Below are positions 42,678 to 51,750 of a stretch of 64,000 nucleotides of DNA, piece after piece. The position numbers and the translations under genes were made by a program. The stretch comes from CAMXAS01 sp964442435 (GTDB lineage Bacteria; Bacteroidota; Bacteroidia; Bacteroidales; P3): assembly GCA_964442435.1 (NCBI GenBank), contig CAYTZG010000007.1, positions 1-64,000 on the forward strand, in the 5' to 3' direction. Positions within the stretch are counted from its first letter, which is position 1; every line of letters starts with the position of its first letter. The notes beneath the pieces were generated by a model. It searched no databases, was not told where the DNA came from, and saw only the letters and a list, made by a program, of their open reading frames with translations.

Positions 42678-43928
42678 ATGGGATTTTTGTTCACCTCGGA
42701 ATCCGTCTCGTCGGGTCACCCCGATAAAGTGGCGGATTCGATTTCAGATGCTTTATTGGATGAATTCCTGCGTCGCGACCCGGAGGCGAAAGTGGCCTGC
42801 GAGACGCTCGTCACGACGGGGATGGTCGTTTGCGCCGGCGAAGTGAAGACGACGGCCTACGTTGACATTCAGGAGTGTGCACGGCAGACGATTCTGGACA
42901 TCGGCTACACGAAAGGCGAATACCGTTTCGACGGGGCGTCCTGCGGCCTGCTGTCGGCCATCCACAGCCAGTCGCCCGACATCAACCGCGGCGTGGAACG
43001 CAAGAAAGCCGAAGACCAGGGCGCGGGCGACCAAGGTTTGATGTTCGGCTATGCCTGCCGCGAAATGGACAACCTGATGCCGATGCCGATAGAGTTGGCG
43101 CATATCCTGTTGCAGGAGTTGGAGGGCATCCGCAAGGAGGGTAAGCAGATGACCTACCTGCGGCCCGACGCCAAGAGTCAGGTTACGGTGCACTACAACG
43201 ACGCGGGAAAGCCCGACGCCATCGACACGATTGTGATTTCCACGCAGCACGACGAGTTCGACACCGAGAAGAAGATGCTGGCGCGGATTACCGAAGACAT
43301 CCGGAACATTCTGATACCGCGCGTGTTGAAGACTTTGCCGAAGCGGGTTCAGAAACTCTTTGACAAAAAATACAAGTTGTATGTGAACCCGACGGGCAAG
43401 TTCGTCATCGGCGGGCCGCACGGCGATACGGGGCTTACCGGCCGCAAGATTATCGTGGATACCTACGGCGGCCGGGCGGCGCACGGCGGCGGCGCGTTCT
43501 CCGGCAAGGATTCGTCCAAGGTGGACCGTTCGGCGGCTTATGCGATGCGCCACGTGGCCAAAAATCTGGTGGGCGCGGGCGTCTGCGACGAGGTGCTGGT
43601 GCAGGTGGCCTATGCCATCGGCGTGGCCAAGCCGGTGGGGCTGTACGTCAATACTTACGGCACGTCGCATATCGGTTTGAGCGACGGCGAGATTGCCGAA
43701 AAGATTCTCGCGGCCGTGGATTTGCGCCCCTACGCGATTGTGGAGCGTTTCGGCCTCAAGAACCCGATATTCAGGCCGACGGCCACTTACGGGCATTTCG
43801 GCCGCGACCCCTACGAAAAGACCGTGACCTGCTACGATGCCGACGGCAAGGCGTATAAGAAAAAGGTCGGCTTTTTCGGCTGGGAGAAGCTGGATTTGGT
43901 GCCGACGTTCAAGAAGTTGTTTTTCTAA
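42678..43928 (+). CDS. metK: S-adenosylmethionine synthase
   Basis: A 416-residue enzyme making SAM from methionine and ATP. FTSESVSSGHPDKVADSISDALLDEFL at the N-terminus carries the ATP/Mg residues. GAGDQGLMFGYACRE, the phosphate loop GGPHGDTGLTGRKIIVDTYGG and the GGGAFSGKDSSKVDRSAAYA block are complete. I reject a frame-extended start at 42489 because that would translate the riboswitch. Transcript control by SAM through the upstream element is likely. pyrC follows after 12 nt. Confidence 0.97.
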   Translation: MGFLFTSESVSSGHPDKVADSISDALLDEFLRRDPEAKVACETLVTTGMVVCAGEVKTTAYVDIQECARQTILDIGYTKGEYRFDGASCGLLSAIHSQSPDINRGVERKKAEDQGAGDQGLMFGYACREMDNLMPMPIELAHILLQELEGIRKEGKQMTYLRPDAKSQVTVHYNDAGKPDAIDTIVISTQHDEFDTEKKMLARITEDIRNILIPRVLKTLPKRVQKLFDKKYKLYVNPTGKFVIGGPHGDTGLTGRKIIVDTYGGRAAHGGGAFSGKDSSKVDRSAAYAMRHVAKNLVGAGVCDEVLVQVAYAIGVAKPVGLYVNTYGTSHIGLSDGEIAEKILAAVDLRPYAIVERFGLKNPIFRPTATYGHFGRDPYEKTVTCYDADGKAYKKKVGFFGWEKLDLVPTFKKLFF

Positions 43929-43940
43929 AATTAATATGGG

Positions 43941-45290
43941 ATGGAATATTGGTTGACGGGCGGCACGGTTGTCAATGAGGGCAGTCGTGCGGCGGCTTCG
44001 GTTTGGATAAAGGACGGCCGCATCGCCGGCGTTTTCGAGGCGCAGGCCGAGCCCGTGCCGGCGGCTGCGAAAGCCGAGCGCGTGGATGTAAGCGGCTGTT
44101 GGATTCTGCCGGGCGTTATCGACGACCAGGTGCATTTCCGCGAGCCGGGGCTTACCTACAAGGGCGACATCCGGAGCGAGAGCCGCGCGGCCGTGGCCGG
44201 CGGCGTGACCTCTTACATGGAGATGCCCAACACCAAGCCGCCGACGCTGACGCAGGCTTTGTTGCAGGAGAAGTACGACCGCGCGGCCGAAGGCTCGTTG
44301 GCCAACTATTCGTTTTATATGGGATGCAGCGAGGACAACCTTGACGAGGTGTTGAAGACCGACCCCGCGCGGGTATGCGGCATCAAGATATTCCTCGGCT
44401 CGTCCACCGGCAATATGCTCGTGCGCAGCGACGACTATATCGAGAACCTGTTGCGGCACGCGCCGACGCTTGTGGCGGCCCATTGCGAGGACGAGGAAAT
44501 CATGGCGGCCAACACGGCCACCGTCAAGGCGCAGTACGGCGAAGAACCGCCGTTTTCGGTGCATCCGCTGATTCGGAGCGCGGAGGCCTGCTACCGCTCG
44601 TCGGCGCGGGCCGCCGAAATCGCGCGCCGGGCCGGCGGCCGGCTGCATATCCTGCACCTTTCCACGGCGCGCGAGCTGTCGCTGCTGGATGACGCGCCCT
44701 TGGGTGAGGCGCGCATCACGGGCGAAGTCTGTGTGCACCACCTGTGGTTCACCGACCGCGACTACGACCGCAAACAGGGCTTCATCAAATGGAATCCGGC
44801 CGTCAAGACGGAGGCCGACCGTGACGCCTTGCGTCAGGCGGTGCGCCAAGGGCGCGTCATCGTGGCCACCGACCATGCGCCCCATGCGTTGGAAGAAAAG
44901 CAGCGGCCTTATTTCAGCTGCCCGTCGGGCGGCCCGCTCGTGCAGCACAGCCTGCAACTCATGTTGGAGATGGTGCGTTTGGGCGTGTTCAGCGTGGAGG
45001 AGGTCGTAGACAGTATGTGCCACCGGCCCGCGCGGCTGTTCGCCGTGTCGGAGCGCGGCTTCCTGCGGCCGGGCTATCGGGCCGACCTCGTGGTCGTTGA
45101 GCCCGACGTGGAGCCGCATATGGAGCCGGTGCATTACAAGTGCGGCTGGAGTCCGCTCGCCGACCAGCCGTTTACGAGCCGCATCCGCTATACGTTCGTA
45201 AACGGGCATAAGGTCTATGACCATGGCCGTTTTGCCGGCGACGATGGCGGGGATTTCCCGCGCGGCGAACGGCTGCGGTTCGAACGCTAA
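43941..45290 (+). CDS. pyrC: Dihydroorotase (class I)
   Basis: A 449-residue amidohydrolase closing the dihydroorotate ring in pyrimidine synthesis. The first metal motif reads VIDDQVHFREPG (Gln63, His65), where other bacteria have DxHxH; I recall DDQVHFREPG as usual in Bacteroidota homologues. EMPNTKPPT, the HCEDEE segment, HILHLSTARE and the late Asp motif ATDHAPHALEEK are present. It probably shares the metK transcript. The promoter and palindrome for the next gene lie between its stop and 45400. Confidence 0.93.
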   Translation: MEYWLTGGTVVNEGSRAAASVWIKDGRIAGVFEAQAEPVPAAAKAERVDVSGCWILPGVIDDQVHFREPGLTYKGDIRSESRAAVAGGVTSYMEMPNTKPPTLTQALLQEKYDRAAEGSLANYSFYMGCSEDNLDEVLKTDPARVCGIKIFLGSSTGNMLVRSDDYIENLLRHAPTLVAAHCEDEEIMAANTATVKAQYGEEPPFSVHPLIRSAEACYRSSARAAEIARRAGGRLHILHLSTARELSLLDDAPLGEARITGEVCVHHLWFTDRDYDRKQGFIKWNPAVKTEADRDALRQAVRQGRVIVATDHAPHALEEKQRPYFSCPSGGPLVQHSLQLMLEMVRLGVFSVEEVVDSMCHRPARLFAVSERGFLRPGYRADLVVVEPDVEPHMEPVHYKCGWSPLADQPFTSRIRYTFVNGHKVYDHGRFAGDDGGDFPRGERLRFER

Positions 45291-45310
45291 TCCGAAAATT
45301 CAGTATAATT

Positions 45311-45376
45311 TTTTGGATTATAATCCAAAATTTATACATGATTTTTTGGATTAGGACGGAAATGTTTGTACCTTTG
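45311..45376 (+). promoter_or_regulatory. Palindromic operator and promoter of the DUF4143 ATPase gene
   Basis: TTTTGGATTATAATCCAAAA (45311-45330) is a perfect 20-base palindrome. Its left half recurs as TTTTTTGGATTA at 45342-45353, overlapping the TTTG (45345-45348) that stands 20 bases before TACCTTTG (45369-45376). A protein binding the palindrome would touch the -33 region, so autoregulation is a plausible idea. Confidence 0.6.
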
Positions 45377-45399
45377 CGATGATAAAACAGGTATAAATC

Positions 45400-46548
45400 A
45401 TGGCGTTCATCAAACGGCAACTGCAAGCGGTCATCATGGACCGTATGTTCCGAGGTAAAGCCATCGTGCTGATAGGGGCGAGGCAGGTGGGAAAAAGCAC
45501 GTTGTTCAAACAGATTTTGGCCGCTCCGGAAATACAGGTTCCTGTCGAACGGATGCTCATGCTTGATTGTGACGACCCCCGTGTCAGGACGATGCTGGAG
45601 CAGGCTAATTTGGCCGAACTCCGTCAATTGGTGGCGGAAAATCGTATCCTGCTGATAGATGAGGCGCAGCGGGTTTCGGGTATCGGATTGACGTTGAAAA
45701 TGCTTATCGATCATTTCCCCGATGTGCAATTGCTCGTTACCGGTTCTTCCTCATTTTTGTTGCAGGATAAACTCAATGAACCGCTTACGGGACGTAAATT
45801 CGAGTACCATCTGTATCCCGTTTCCACACAGGAATTGTACCATGACGGCGGTTTGGTTCGCGTAAAACAAACTCTGGAATCGCGTCTGATTTACGGGTCG
45901 TATCCCGATGTAATCAATAATGCCGGAGATATGCGGACGATATTGATGAATCTGTCGGGTAGTTATCTGTATCAGGATTTGCTTTCGATGGAGGGGGTGC
46001 GTAAACCGGTCTTATTGGAAAAACTGTTGGTTGCTTTGGCCTTGCAGGTAGGCAGTGAAGTATCGTATAACGAATTGGCTCAAACCGTTGGAACCGACAG
46101 CAAGACGATAGAGAAATATGTGGATTTGTTGGAAAAATGCTATGTGGTTTTCCGTCTTTCGGCGCTGAGCCGCAATGTGCGTACCGAACTTAAAAAGAGC
46201 AAGAAGATATATTTTTATGACAACGGTGTTCGCAATGCGTTGATTCAAAATCTCAATCCGCTTGATATGCGTCAGGATGCCGGTGCGTTGTGGGAGAATT
46301 TCTTTATTTCGGAGCGTATAAAATACAATCACTATAACGGACGGTATGCCAATGTTTATTTTTGGCGGACGACCCAGCAGCAAGAGATAGATTATATAGA
46401 AGAGGCCGATGGCGCCATGACGGCTTTCGAGATGAAGTGGAATCCGAAGAAGGCCCATGCGGCCTTGCCGGCATCGTTCCTCAAGGCCTATCTTGTCAAG
46501 GAAACGGTGGTGGTTACGCCGGACAATTATTTGGATTGGTTGAAGTGA
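45400..46548 (+). CDS. AAA ATPase with DUF4143 C-terminal domain
   Basis: A 382-residue protein. Walker A GARQVGKS is at 26-33, and Walker B ILLIDEAQRV follows near 83-93. The C-terminal DUF4143 part carries a nuclease-like pattern (EIDYIEE ... AFEMKW), as in PD-(D/E)xK-fold proteins. These ATPases are abundant in Bacteroidales, often in several copies per genome, and their function is unsettled. It stands alone with its own promoter and palindrome. A related ATPase gene end lies at 63723-64000 on the opposite strand. Confidence 0.9.
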   Translation: MAFIKRQLQAVIMDRMFRGKAIVLIGARQVGKSTLFKQILAAPEIQVPVERMLMLDCDDPRVRTMLEQANLAELRQLVAENRILLIDEAQRVSGIGLTLKMLIDHFPDVQLLVTGSSSFLLQDKLNEPLTGRKFEYHLYPVSTQELYHDGGLVRVKQTLESRLIYGSYPDVINNAGDMRTILMNLSGSYLYQDLLSMEGVRKPVLLEKLLVALALQVGSEVSYNELAQTVGTDSKTIEKYVDLLEKCYVVFRLSALSRNVRTELKKSKKIYFYDNGVRNALIQNLNPLDMRQDAGALWENFFISERIKYNHYNGRYANVYFWRTTQQQEIDYIEEADGAMTAFEMKWNPKKAHAALPASFLKAYLVKETVVVTPDNYLDWLK

Positions 46549-46563
46549 TATTTTTTGTCAGAT

Positions 46564-47421
46564 ATGAAAAAGTTGTTTGTGGTTTTGGCCATCGCCCTTA
46601 ATCCGGTGTTGGCGGTGGCGCAAGTGAACTGGCTGGCTAATCCGGTGGGCGCGGTGTTCGCGCGGCAGGGCGGGGAAACGCCCGAAGGCACGTTCCGGTT
46701 TACGTGCGGCGACTACGAGGTGTTTACGCTCGTGTGTGCCGACAAGGCGTTTCAGCCGGCCTCCTTGTACTATGGCGAGAACGATGCCGACAAGGCGAAG
46801 GTGGACGCCATGGCGCCGGACGGGCAGGTGCCCACCTCCATCAACTGTTTTGTGGTCAAAACGGCCGACGGCTACCTCATGTTCGACACCGGCTTGCCGA
46901 CCGCAAGGGGAGGCAAGGCGCCCGAACGTCTGGACGCTTTGAAAATAGCGCCCGCGGACATCAAGGCCATCTATCTGACCCATGGCCATTTCGACCATAT
47001 CGGCGGCCTGTTGGACGAGGCCGGCCGTGCGGCCTATCCCCAAGCCATTGTATATATGCCCGCCGCGGAACGCGCTTTCATCTACGCCACGTTGGGCGAG
47101 TCCGTCCCGCAGTTCGAGGCGGCCTACGAGGGGCGCATCAAGGTCTTTGAGGCGGGCACGCCACTGCCCGGCGACGTTCAGCCGATTTGCGCGGAAGGGC
47201 ATACGGCGGGCCACACGGCCTACCGGCTCGGCAACCTGCTCTTTGCCGGCGACCTGCTGCACGGCCCTACGATTCAGCTGCCCGACCCCACGATCTGCGC
47301 CAGCTACGATGCCGACCGCGCGCAGGCGATTGCCACGCGGAACCGCCTGCTGTCTTATGCGGTGGCCAACGCCTTGACCGTCCTCTGCGCCCACGCCCCC
47401 AACAACGGCGTGGTGTTTTAG
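46564..47421 (+). CDS. Metallo-beta-lactamase-fold hydrolase, secreted
   Basis: A 285-residue protein with a signal peptide (MKKLFVVLAIALNPVLAVAQ) and an MBL domain. The zinc motif THGHFDHIGG is present, then EGHTAGHTAYRLGNLLFAGDLLHG, which supplies further ligands. The overall layout recalls AHL lactonase-like hydrolases, but the substrate cannot be inferred. The start at 46564 gives the signal peptide; an in-frame start nine bases earlier is unlikely. It starts 15 nt after the ATPase stop. Confidence 0.87.
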   Translation: MKKLFVVLAIALNPVLAVAQVNWLANPVGAVFARQGGETPEGTFRFTCGDYEVFTLVCADKAFQPASLYYGENDADKAKVDAMAPDGQVPTSINCFVVKTADGYLMFDTGLPTARGGKAPERLDALKIAPADIKAIYLTHGHFDHIGGLLDEAGRAAYPQAIVYMPAAERAFIYATLGESVPQFEAAYEGRIKVFEAGTPLPGDVQPICAEGHTAGHTAYRLGNLLFAGDLLHGPTIQLPDPTICASYDADRAQAIATRNRLLSYAVANALTVLCAHAPNNGVVF

Positions 47422-47440
47422 GAAGGGAAACTATGCTTTT

Positions 47441-47611
47441 ATGACGGAACAAGAACGCTTAGCTCTCAGGGAAAAGCTGAATAGGGCATTGGAGGCATCC
47501 TACGAAAAGATGCTGTGTCAGAAAATGAAGGCTGACGAATCGATTGTTACCATCGATGCCAATGGGAATCCGATAAAAAATATTGGCGTCGGAGGCATGG
47601 GAGATATATAA
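47441..47611 (+). CDS. Small protein of unknown function (56 residues)
   Basis: An ATG-started frame encodes MTEQERLALREKLNRALEAS and 36 more residues, ending with VGGMGDI. The N-terminal half is a charged amphipathic helix; the second half has a short beta-like IVTIDANGNPIKN segment. I do not recognise a family. It sits 19 nt after the metallo-hydrolase gene, in a spot with normal base composition before the AT-rich island. It could be a genuine small protein or the remnant of one. Confidence 0.45.
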   Translation: MTEQERLALREKLNRALEASYEKMLCQKMKADESIVTIDANGNPIKNIGVGGMGDI

Positions 47612-47789
47612 AGGAAGCGGTCCAATCTGTCATTATTTCAAGAAAAATCTTTAACTTTGTGAGGCTTGGTTGCTGAAATCGTTGCTGATGTCAGCAAAAC
47701 GATTGTGGTGGGCCTTGACGAAGACACGCCGTGTAAACAAAAAAGAGCAGATCAAGAAGAAAAACATTTTACGATAAGATGGAGGTAGT
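47612..47789 (+). promoter_or_regulatory. Promoter and hairpin in front of the type III RM island
   Basis: TAACTTTG at 47652-47659 matches TAnnTTTG. After it, AATCGT-TGCTGA (47677-47688) can pair with TCAGCA-AA-ACGATT (47691-47704) across a two-base loop. No gene is seen in this stretch. The leader may control the first island gene at 47790. Confidence 0.45.
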
Positions 47790-48632
47790 ATGATGACTAT
47801 AGAAGAATTCTTATTTGATTTGCCTTTGTACCAAAGAGTCTCTAAAGAAGATAGTTTGGAGATTCTACGTTTTCTTATGAACAGTGTGCAAAGGAAAGAA
47901 GTGGATGGTTATAACCCTATTGAGCAATGCGAATCAACATTTGTGTTATTTTGTAGCATTGATTGTACTATATATAATTCTGATGGATTGAAAGTTATTT
48001 ATGTGGCAAATAAATATAAAAAGTTTGACACATTTGAAGCTATATTGAAATGTAAGCGCTACGGCACATTTTTGCATTATTTGATACATGTAGAGTATGA
48101 TGAAGAAGACTATGAACACAATAATATTAAATCGATATCAAAAGTAGGGCAATACCCATCTGTCGCTGATTTTCATATAGGGAAAGTGCACAAATACGAC
48201 AAGGTGTTACCTAAAGATAAAATGCGAGAGCTGACAAAAGCGATTGGTTTGGCAGCAAATGGTGTCGGTATTGGTTCTTTTGTTTATTTAAGAAGAATTT
48301 TTGAGCATCTGGTATTCGAAGCATTGGAAGTTGCCAAGACAAAGAACGAAAAATTTGATATAGTGGCTTTCAATACGGCACGAATGAGTGAAAAGATACA
48401 GATGCTCTCTGGTTATTTACCTGACTTTTTGGTAGAAAACCACACAATATACGGTGTTCTAAGTAAAGGTATACACGAGTTAAGCGAAGAAGTTTGTAAT
48501 AAATACTTTTCAATTCTTAAAGAAAGCATAGAAATGATTTTGGATGAAAAACTTGAGGCGCACCAAAAAGAATTAAAAAAGGATAACATAAAGAAAACCT
48601 TGGCTCAAATTGTGGGAGAGATAAAAAAGTAG
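47790..48632 (+). CDS. Unknown AT-rich protein, HEPN/DUF4145-like helical segment
   Basis: A 280-residue protein with no recognised catalytic motif. The central part has IGLAANGVGIGSFVYLRRIFEHLVFEALEVAK, a helix pattern like that in DUF4145 or HEPN-type proteins (small residues then YLRRxFE). The C-terminal quarter is charged and helical (EKLEAHQKELKKDNIKK). Codon use and composition are markedly AT-rich compared with the chromosome flanks. It is the first gene of the island and lies upstream of the Mod gene. HEPN domains are often RNases in defence systems, but the RxxxxH pattern is not seen, so I make no functional claim. Confidence 0.4.
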   Translation: MMTIEEFLFDLPLYQRVSKEDSLEILRFLMNSVQRKEVDGYNPIEQCESTFVLFCSIDCTIYNSDGLKVIYVANKYKKFDTFEAILKCKRYGTFLHYLIHVEYDEEDYEHNNIKSISKVGQYPSVADFHIGKVHKYDKVLPKDKMRELTKAIGLAANGVGIGSFVYLRRIFEHLVFEALEVAKTKNEKFDIVAFNTARMSEKIQMLSGYLPDFLVENHTIYGVLSKGIHELSEEVCNKYFSILKESIEMILDEKLEAHQKELKKDNIKKTLAQIVGEIKK

Positions 48633-48637
48633 ATACA

Positions 48638-49318
48638 ATGCATATGAAAATGTTTTTTAAGAAATATTGGTGGCTTTTAATAATAGTTATTGTATTGCTA
48701 TTCTTGCCATTATTGATAAATTTATGCTATTATTTGGAGTCTGATTGTTCTGCATTACACGCCCCTTCCGCGTGGACTTCTTTTTGGGCAACCTATCTTG
48801 CAGCCATCGCATCATTTGCAATGGTTGTTATTACTTATCAAACTCTTAAACATAGTAGGCGACAATTGGATGAATTAAAACAACAATGGTTAGCTGAGCA
48901 TACCCCCTATCTGTCTTGTCAACTAATAGCGGAAAACACTCACTTTAAGCTACGAATATTTAACTCTAGCGATATTGCGGCTACGGATGTTGCAATTGCA
49001 ATAACCAATCATTTGATTGAAGATAAACCTTATGGCTTATCGAAACTTGAAGATTTTCTGAAAAATCAAGTTTTTGTAATCCCACCAAAAGAAAGTCTAT
49101 ATTTTACCATTTGGATAACACCCTACCCTGAAGAGGAGAATCTTCCTGATGGATATATAGAAATTAAGCTGAAAATGCCTACAATAGATTTTGGCAACTA
49201 CAATCTTTATCCGCGGAATTTTGCGTTTGTTTCGTATGGTGATAGTGTCCGTCCAATTGTAGATGAGATTTCAAAAGTCGCTGATAAAATTAAAGACCAA
49301 AAAGTTATACTCAAGTAG
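48638..49318 (+). CDS. Unknown membrane protein with two N-terminal TM segments
   Basis: A 226-residue protein. Two hydrophobic stretches (WWLLIIVIVLLFLPLLINLCYY and WATYLAAIASFAMVVITYQTL) are followed by a coiled-coil (LKHSRRQLDELKQQWLAEH) and a soluble ~140-residue domain of mostly beta character (YLSCQLIAENTHFKLRIFN). No family is recognised. It is AT-rich, begins five bases after the previous gene and ends one base before mod. Membrane proteins in defence islands are sometimes effectors, but this is only context. Confidence 0.5.
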   Translation: MHMKMFFKKYWWLLIIVIVLLFLPLLINLCYYLESDCSALHAPSAWTSFWATYLAAIASFAMVVITYQTLKHSRRQLDELKQQWLAEHTPYLSCQLIAENTHFKLRIFNSSDIAATDVAIAITNHLIEDKPYGLSKLEDFLKNQVFVIPPKESLYFTIWITPYPEEENLPDGYIEIKLKMPTIDFGNYNLYPRNFAFVSYGDSVRPIVDEISKVADKIKDQKVILK

Positions 49319-49319
49319 A

Positions 49320-51017
49320 ATGTCACAAAACAGACTAACTAAACTCGAACTTACTTGGATTGGTAAGTACGATGAGGATAAACAACCGCTTGAACCGCGG
49401 ATTTTGATAGAGCATCCCGAATATTCTTATGGCGAGGTTGAAGCGGGCGTGCTACCGAACGGCAAACCGTGGAACGGCAATATGCTGATTCACGGCGATA
49501 ACTTGCTTGCGCTGAAATCGCTTGAACAAGACTACGCGGGACAAGTGAAGTGTATCTATATCGACCCTCCGTACAACACGGGTAGCGCGTTTGGACAGTA
49601 TGATGACAATATAGAACATAGTATATGGCTTTCTCTTATGAGAGAGCGATTAAGAATACTATTTAGGCTTTTGGATAAAGAGAAAGGAACTCTATGGGTT
49701 TCTTTAGATGATAATGAGGCTCATTACCTTAAGGTGTTGGGAGATGAAATTTTCGGAAGACATAATTTTATTGCAGATGTTGTATGGGAAAAAAGCGATA
49801 GTCCTAAAATGGATTCAAAATTATTTTCTTCTAGATATGACCATACCTTGGTTTGGGCAAAAAATATAGAAACGGTAACACTAAATGGTTTTAAACCTGA
49901 CAATATTCCGCCTCATTATAACAGAATAACAGATGAAGGTACCCCATATTATCTTAAGCCTCTAAGAGCTATGGGAGCAGCAGATAGACGCGAAGATAGG
50001 CCTTCATTATATTTCCCGATTAAAGCCCCTAATGGAGCTGATATTTTTCCAATAAGAACAGATGGTTCAGATGGAAGATGGCGATGGAGTAAAGAGAAAA
50101 TCGAGTCTTCTCCGCACCTTATTGAGTGGGTTGATGGCAAAAATGGATATACCCCTTATTTTAAAGTTCTGTTTGGAGAAAACGCCATTGTGCCACCTGA
50201 AACTCTTTGGAACTTCAATGAAGCCGGCAGTAATCGAGTTGCAAAACAAGAAATTAAGGCGTTGTTCGATTCTCAGAAAAATTTTGATACTCCGAAACCC
50301 GAGAAATTAGTTCAACGCATAATTTATGTTTCAACTAACCCTGGCGACCTTGTTCTCGACAGTTTCCTCGGTAGCGGCACCACGGCGGCGGTGGCCCACA
50401 AAATGGGGCGCCGGTGGATTGGGGTAGAGCTCGGTGACCATGCCTATACGCATTGCGCCGTTCGCATGAAGAAAGTAATCGATGGTGAACAGGGCGGCAT
50501 CAGCAAGGTCACCAACTGGAAAGGCGGCGGCGGTTTCAAGTTTTACGAACTGGCGCCGAGTCTGCTCAACCGTGACAAACATGGAAACCTCGTAATCAAC
50601 AAGGAGTATAACGCCGATATGTTGGCGGCGGCCATGGCCAAGCACCAAGGTTTTACCTATGAACCTGATGCTGCGGTGTATTGGAAACAAGGCAAGGGTT
50701 CGGAAAAGGATTACATCTTTACCACCACGCAGTTCCTTACCGTTGAGGCCTTGGAACAACTCCACGCGCAATTGGGCGAGGGTGAATCGCTGTTGATATG
50801 CTGCACCTCGTTCCAACCCGAATGCCGTAACCGCTTTGCGAACATCACCCTCAAAAAGATTCCGCAGATGCTTCTCGGCCGTTGTGAATTCGACCACAAC
50901 GACTATTCGCTCAACATCGTCTCCCTGCCGGAAGTCGAAGGAGAAGATGATGGAGTTGAAGACGTTAACACTGAAGGTAAAGGCACCGAGATGGCTTCAC
51001 AAACCGATACAGAATAA
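49320..51017 (+). CDS. mod: Type III restriction-modification methyltransferase (Mod)
   Basis: A 565-residue beta-class adenine methyltransferase. Motif IV IDPPYNTG is at residues 81-88. The SAM motif I DSFLGSGTTAAVAHKMG follows later, the order that defines the class. The stretch between them holds the target-recognition domain. The start is ATG at 49320. The composition is patchy: chromosome-like before ~49600, AT-rich from ~49600 to ~50335, then chromosome-like again, as expected if the target-recognition domain was exchanged by recombination. Res lies 1.4 kb downstream with two genes in between, which is unusual because mod and res are normally adjacent. Confidence 0.93.
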   Translation: MSQNRLTKLELTWIGKYDEDKQPLEPRILIEHPEYSYGEVEAGVLPNGKPWNGNMLIHGDNLLALKSLEQDYAGQVKCIYIDPPYNTGSAFGQYDDNIEHSIWLSLMRERLRILFRLLDKEKGTLWVSLDDNEAHYLKVLGDEIFGRHNFIADVVWEKSDSPKMDSKLFSSRYDHTLVWAKNIETVTLNGFKPDNIPPHYNRITDEGTPYYLKPLRAMGAADRREDRPSLYFPIKAPNGADIFPIRTDGSDGRWRWSKEKIESSPHLIEWVDGKNGYTPYFKVLFGENAIVPPETLWNFNEAGSNRVAKQEIKALFDSQKNFDTPKPEKLVQRIIYVSTNPGDLVLDSFLGSGTTAAVAHKMGRRWIGVELGDHAYTHCAVRMKKVIDGEQGGISKVTNWKGGGGFKFYELAPSLLNRDKHGNLVINKEYNADMLAAAMAKHQGFTYEPDAAVYWKQGKGSEKDYIFTTTQFLTVEALEQLHAQLGEGESLLICCTSFQPECRNRFANITLKKIPQMLLGRCEFDHNDYSLNIVSLPEVEGEDDGVEDVNTEGKGTEMASQTDTE

Positions 51018-51042
51018 ATATCATTTTTAAGATTGTAGATGT

Positions 51043-51750
51043 ATGAGACAGATTTTTAATATATATTGCGATGAGAGTTGCCATTTGGAACACGATGGCG
51101 AAAAGGCTATGGTTATTGGGGGGGTATGGTGTCCACGGGATAAAAAAGATGACATCTTCCGTCGCCTTAGGGAAATCAAGGAGGAACACGGACTTAGTAG
51201 GCGGTTGGAAATAAAATGGAATAAAGTGTCAAAAGGACAGTTGGCTTTTTATATGGATGTCGTCAACTACTTTTTTGACAACTGCGATCTACATTTTAGG
51301 GCTTTGGTCGTACCCAATAAGCAGGAACTGAATCACGAGGCGCATAACCAAACTCATGATACATTCTATTATAAGATGTATTTCAATATGCTTAAAGCTC
51401 TGTTTGAACCTGATTGCGGTTATAATATCTACATTGATATTAAAGATACAAGAGGGCAGAGGAAAGTGGAAAATTTGCACGAAAGATTGTGCAACAACCA
51501 CTACGACTTTAATAGGGATTTGATACAAAAAGTGCAACAAGTCCGTTCGGAAGAGGTTGAACTCGTTGCTTTGGCAGACCTGTTAATCGGAGCCATCTCG
51601 TATTTGCATCGAGATAAAACTACCAGTGATGCGAAGTTGCGTTTGATTGAACGTATTAAGGAAAGAAGCGGATACAATTTGAAGTCAAGTACTCTTTATC
51701 GAGAGAACAAATTTAATATTTTTGTTTGGCAAGGCGGTTATGGAAGATAG
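51043..51750 (+). CDS. DUF3800 domain protein
   Basis: A 235-residue DUF3800 protein with YCDESCH at the N-terminus (IFNIYCDESCHLEHDGEKAMVIGGVW). A conserved acidic DIKDTRG segment is in the middle, and ELVALADLLIGAISYLHR is near the end. The pattern matches an RNase H-like fold with acidic residues that could hold metal. DUF3800 proteins are found near mobile elements and defence genes. It is AT-rich and overlaps the next gene by 11 bases, so the two are translated together between mod and res. Nuclease action is inference. Confidence 0.85.
   Translation: MRQIFNIYCDESCHLEHDGEKAMVIGGVWCPRDKKDDIFRRLREIKEEHGLSRRLEIKWNKVSKGQLAFYMDVVNYFFDNCDLHFRALVVPNKQELNHEAHNQTHDTFYYKMYFNMLKALFEPDCGYNIYIDIKDTRGQRKVENLHERLCNNHYDFNRDLIQKVQQVRSEEVELVALADLLIGAISYLHRDKTTSDAKLRLIERIKERSGYNLKSSTLYRENKFNIFVWQGGYGR

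Noticed and set aside
42753..45224. Minus-strand frame of 823 codons opposite metK and pyrC
   Set aside because: It spans two genuine genes on the other strand and the gap between them; no family motif was seen.
45311..45330. Terminator after pyrC
   Set aside because: The palindrome has no loop and no T-run after it, and it lies within promoter distance of the next gene; an operator fits better.
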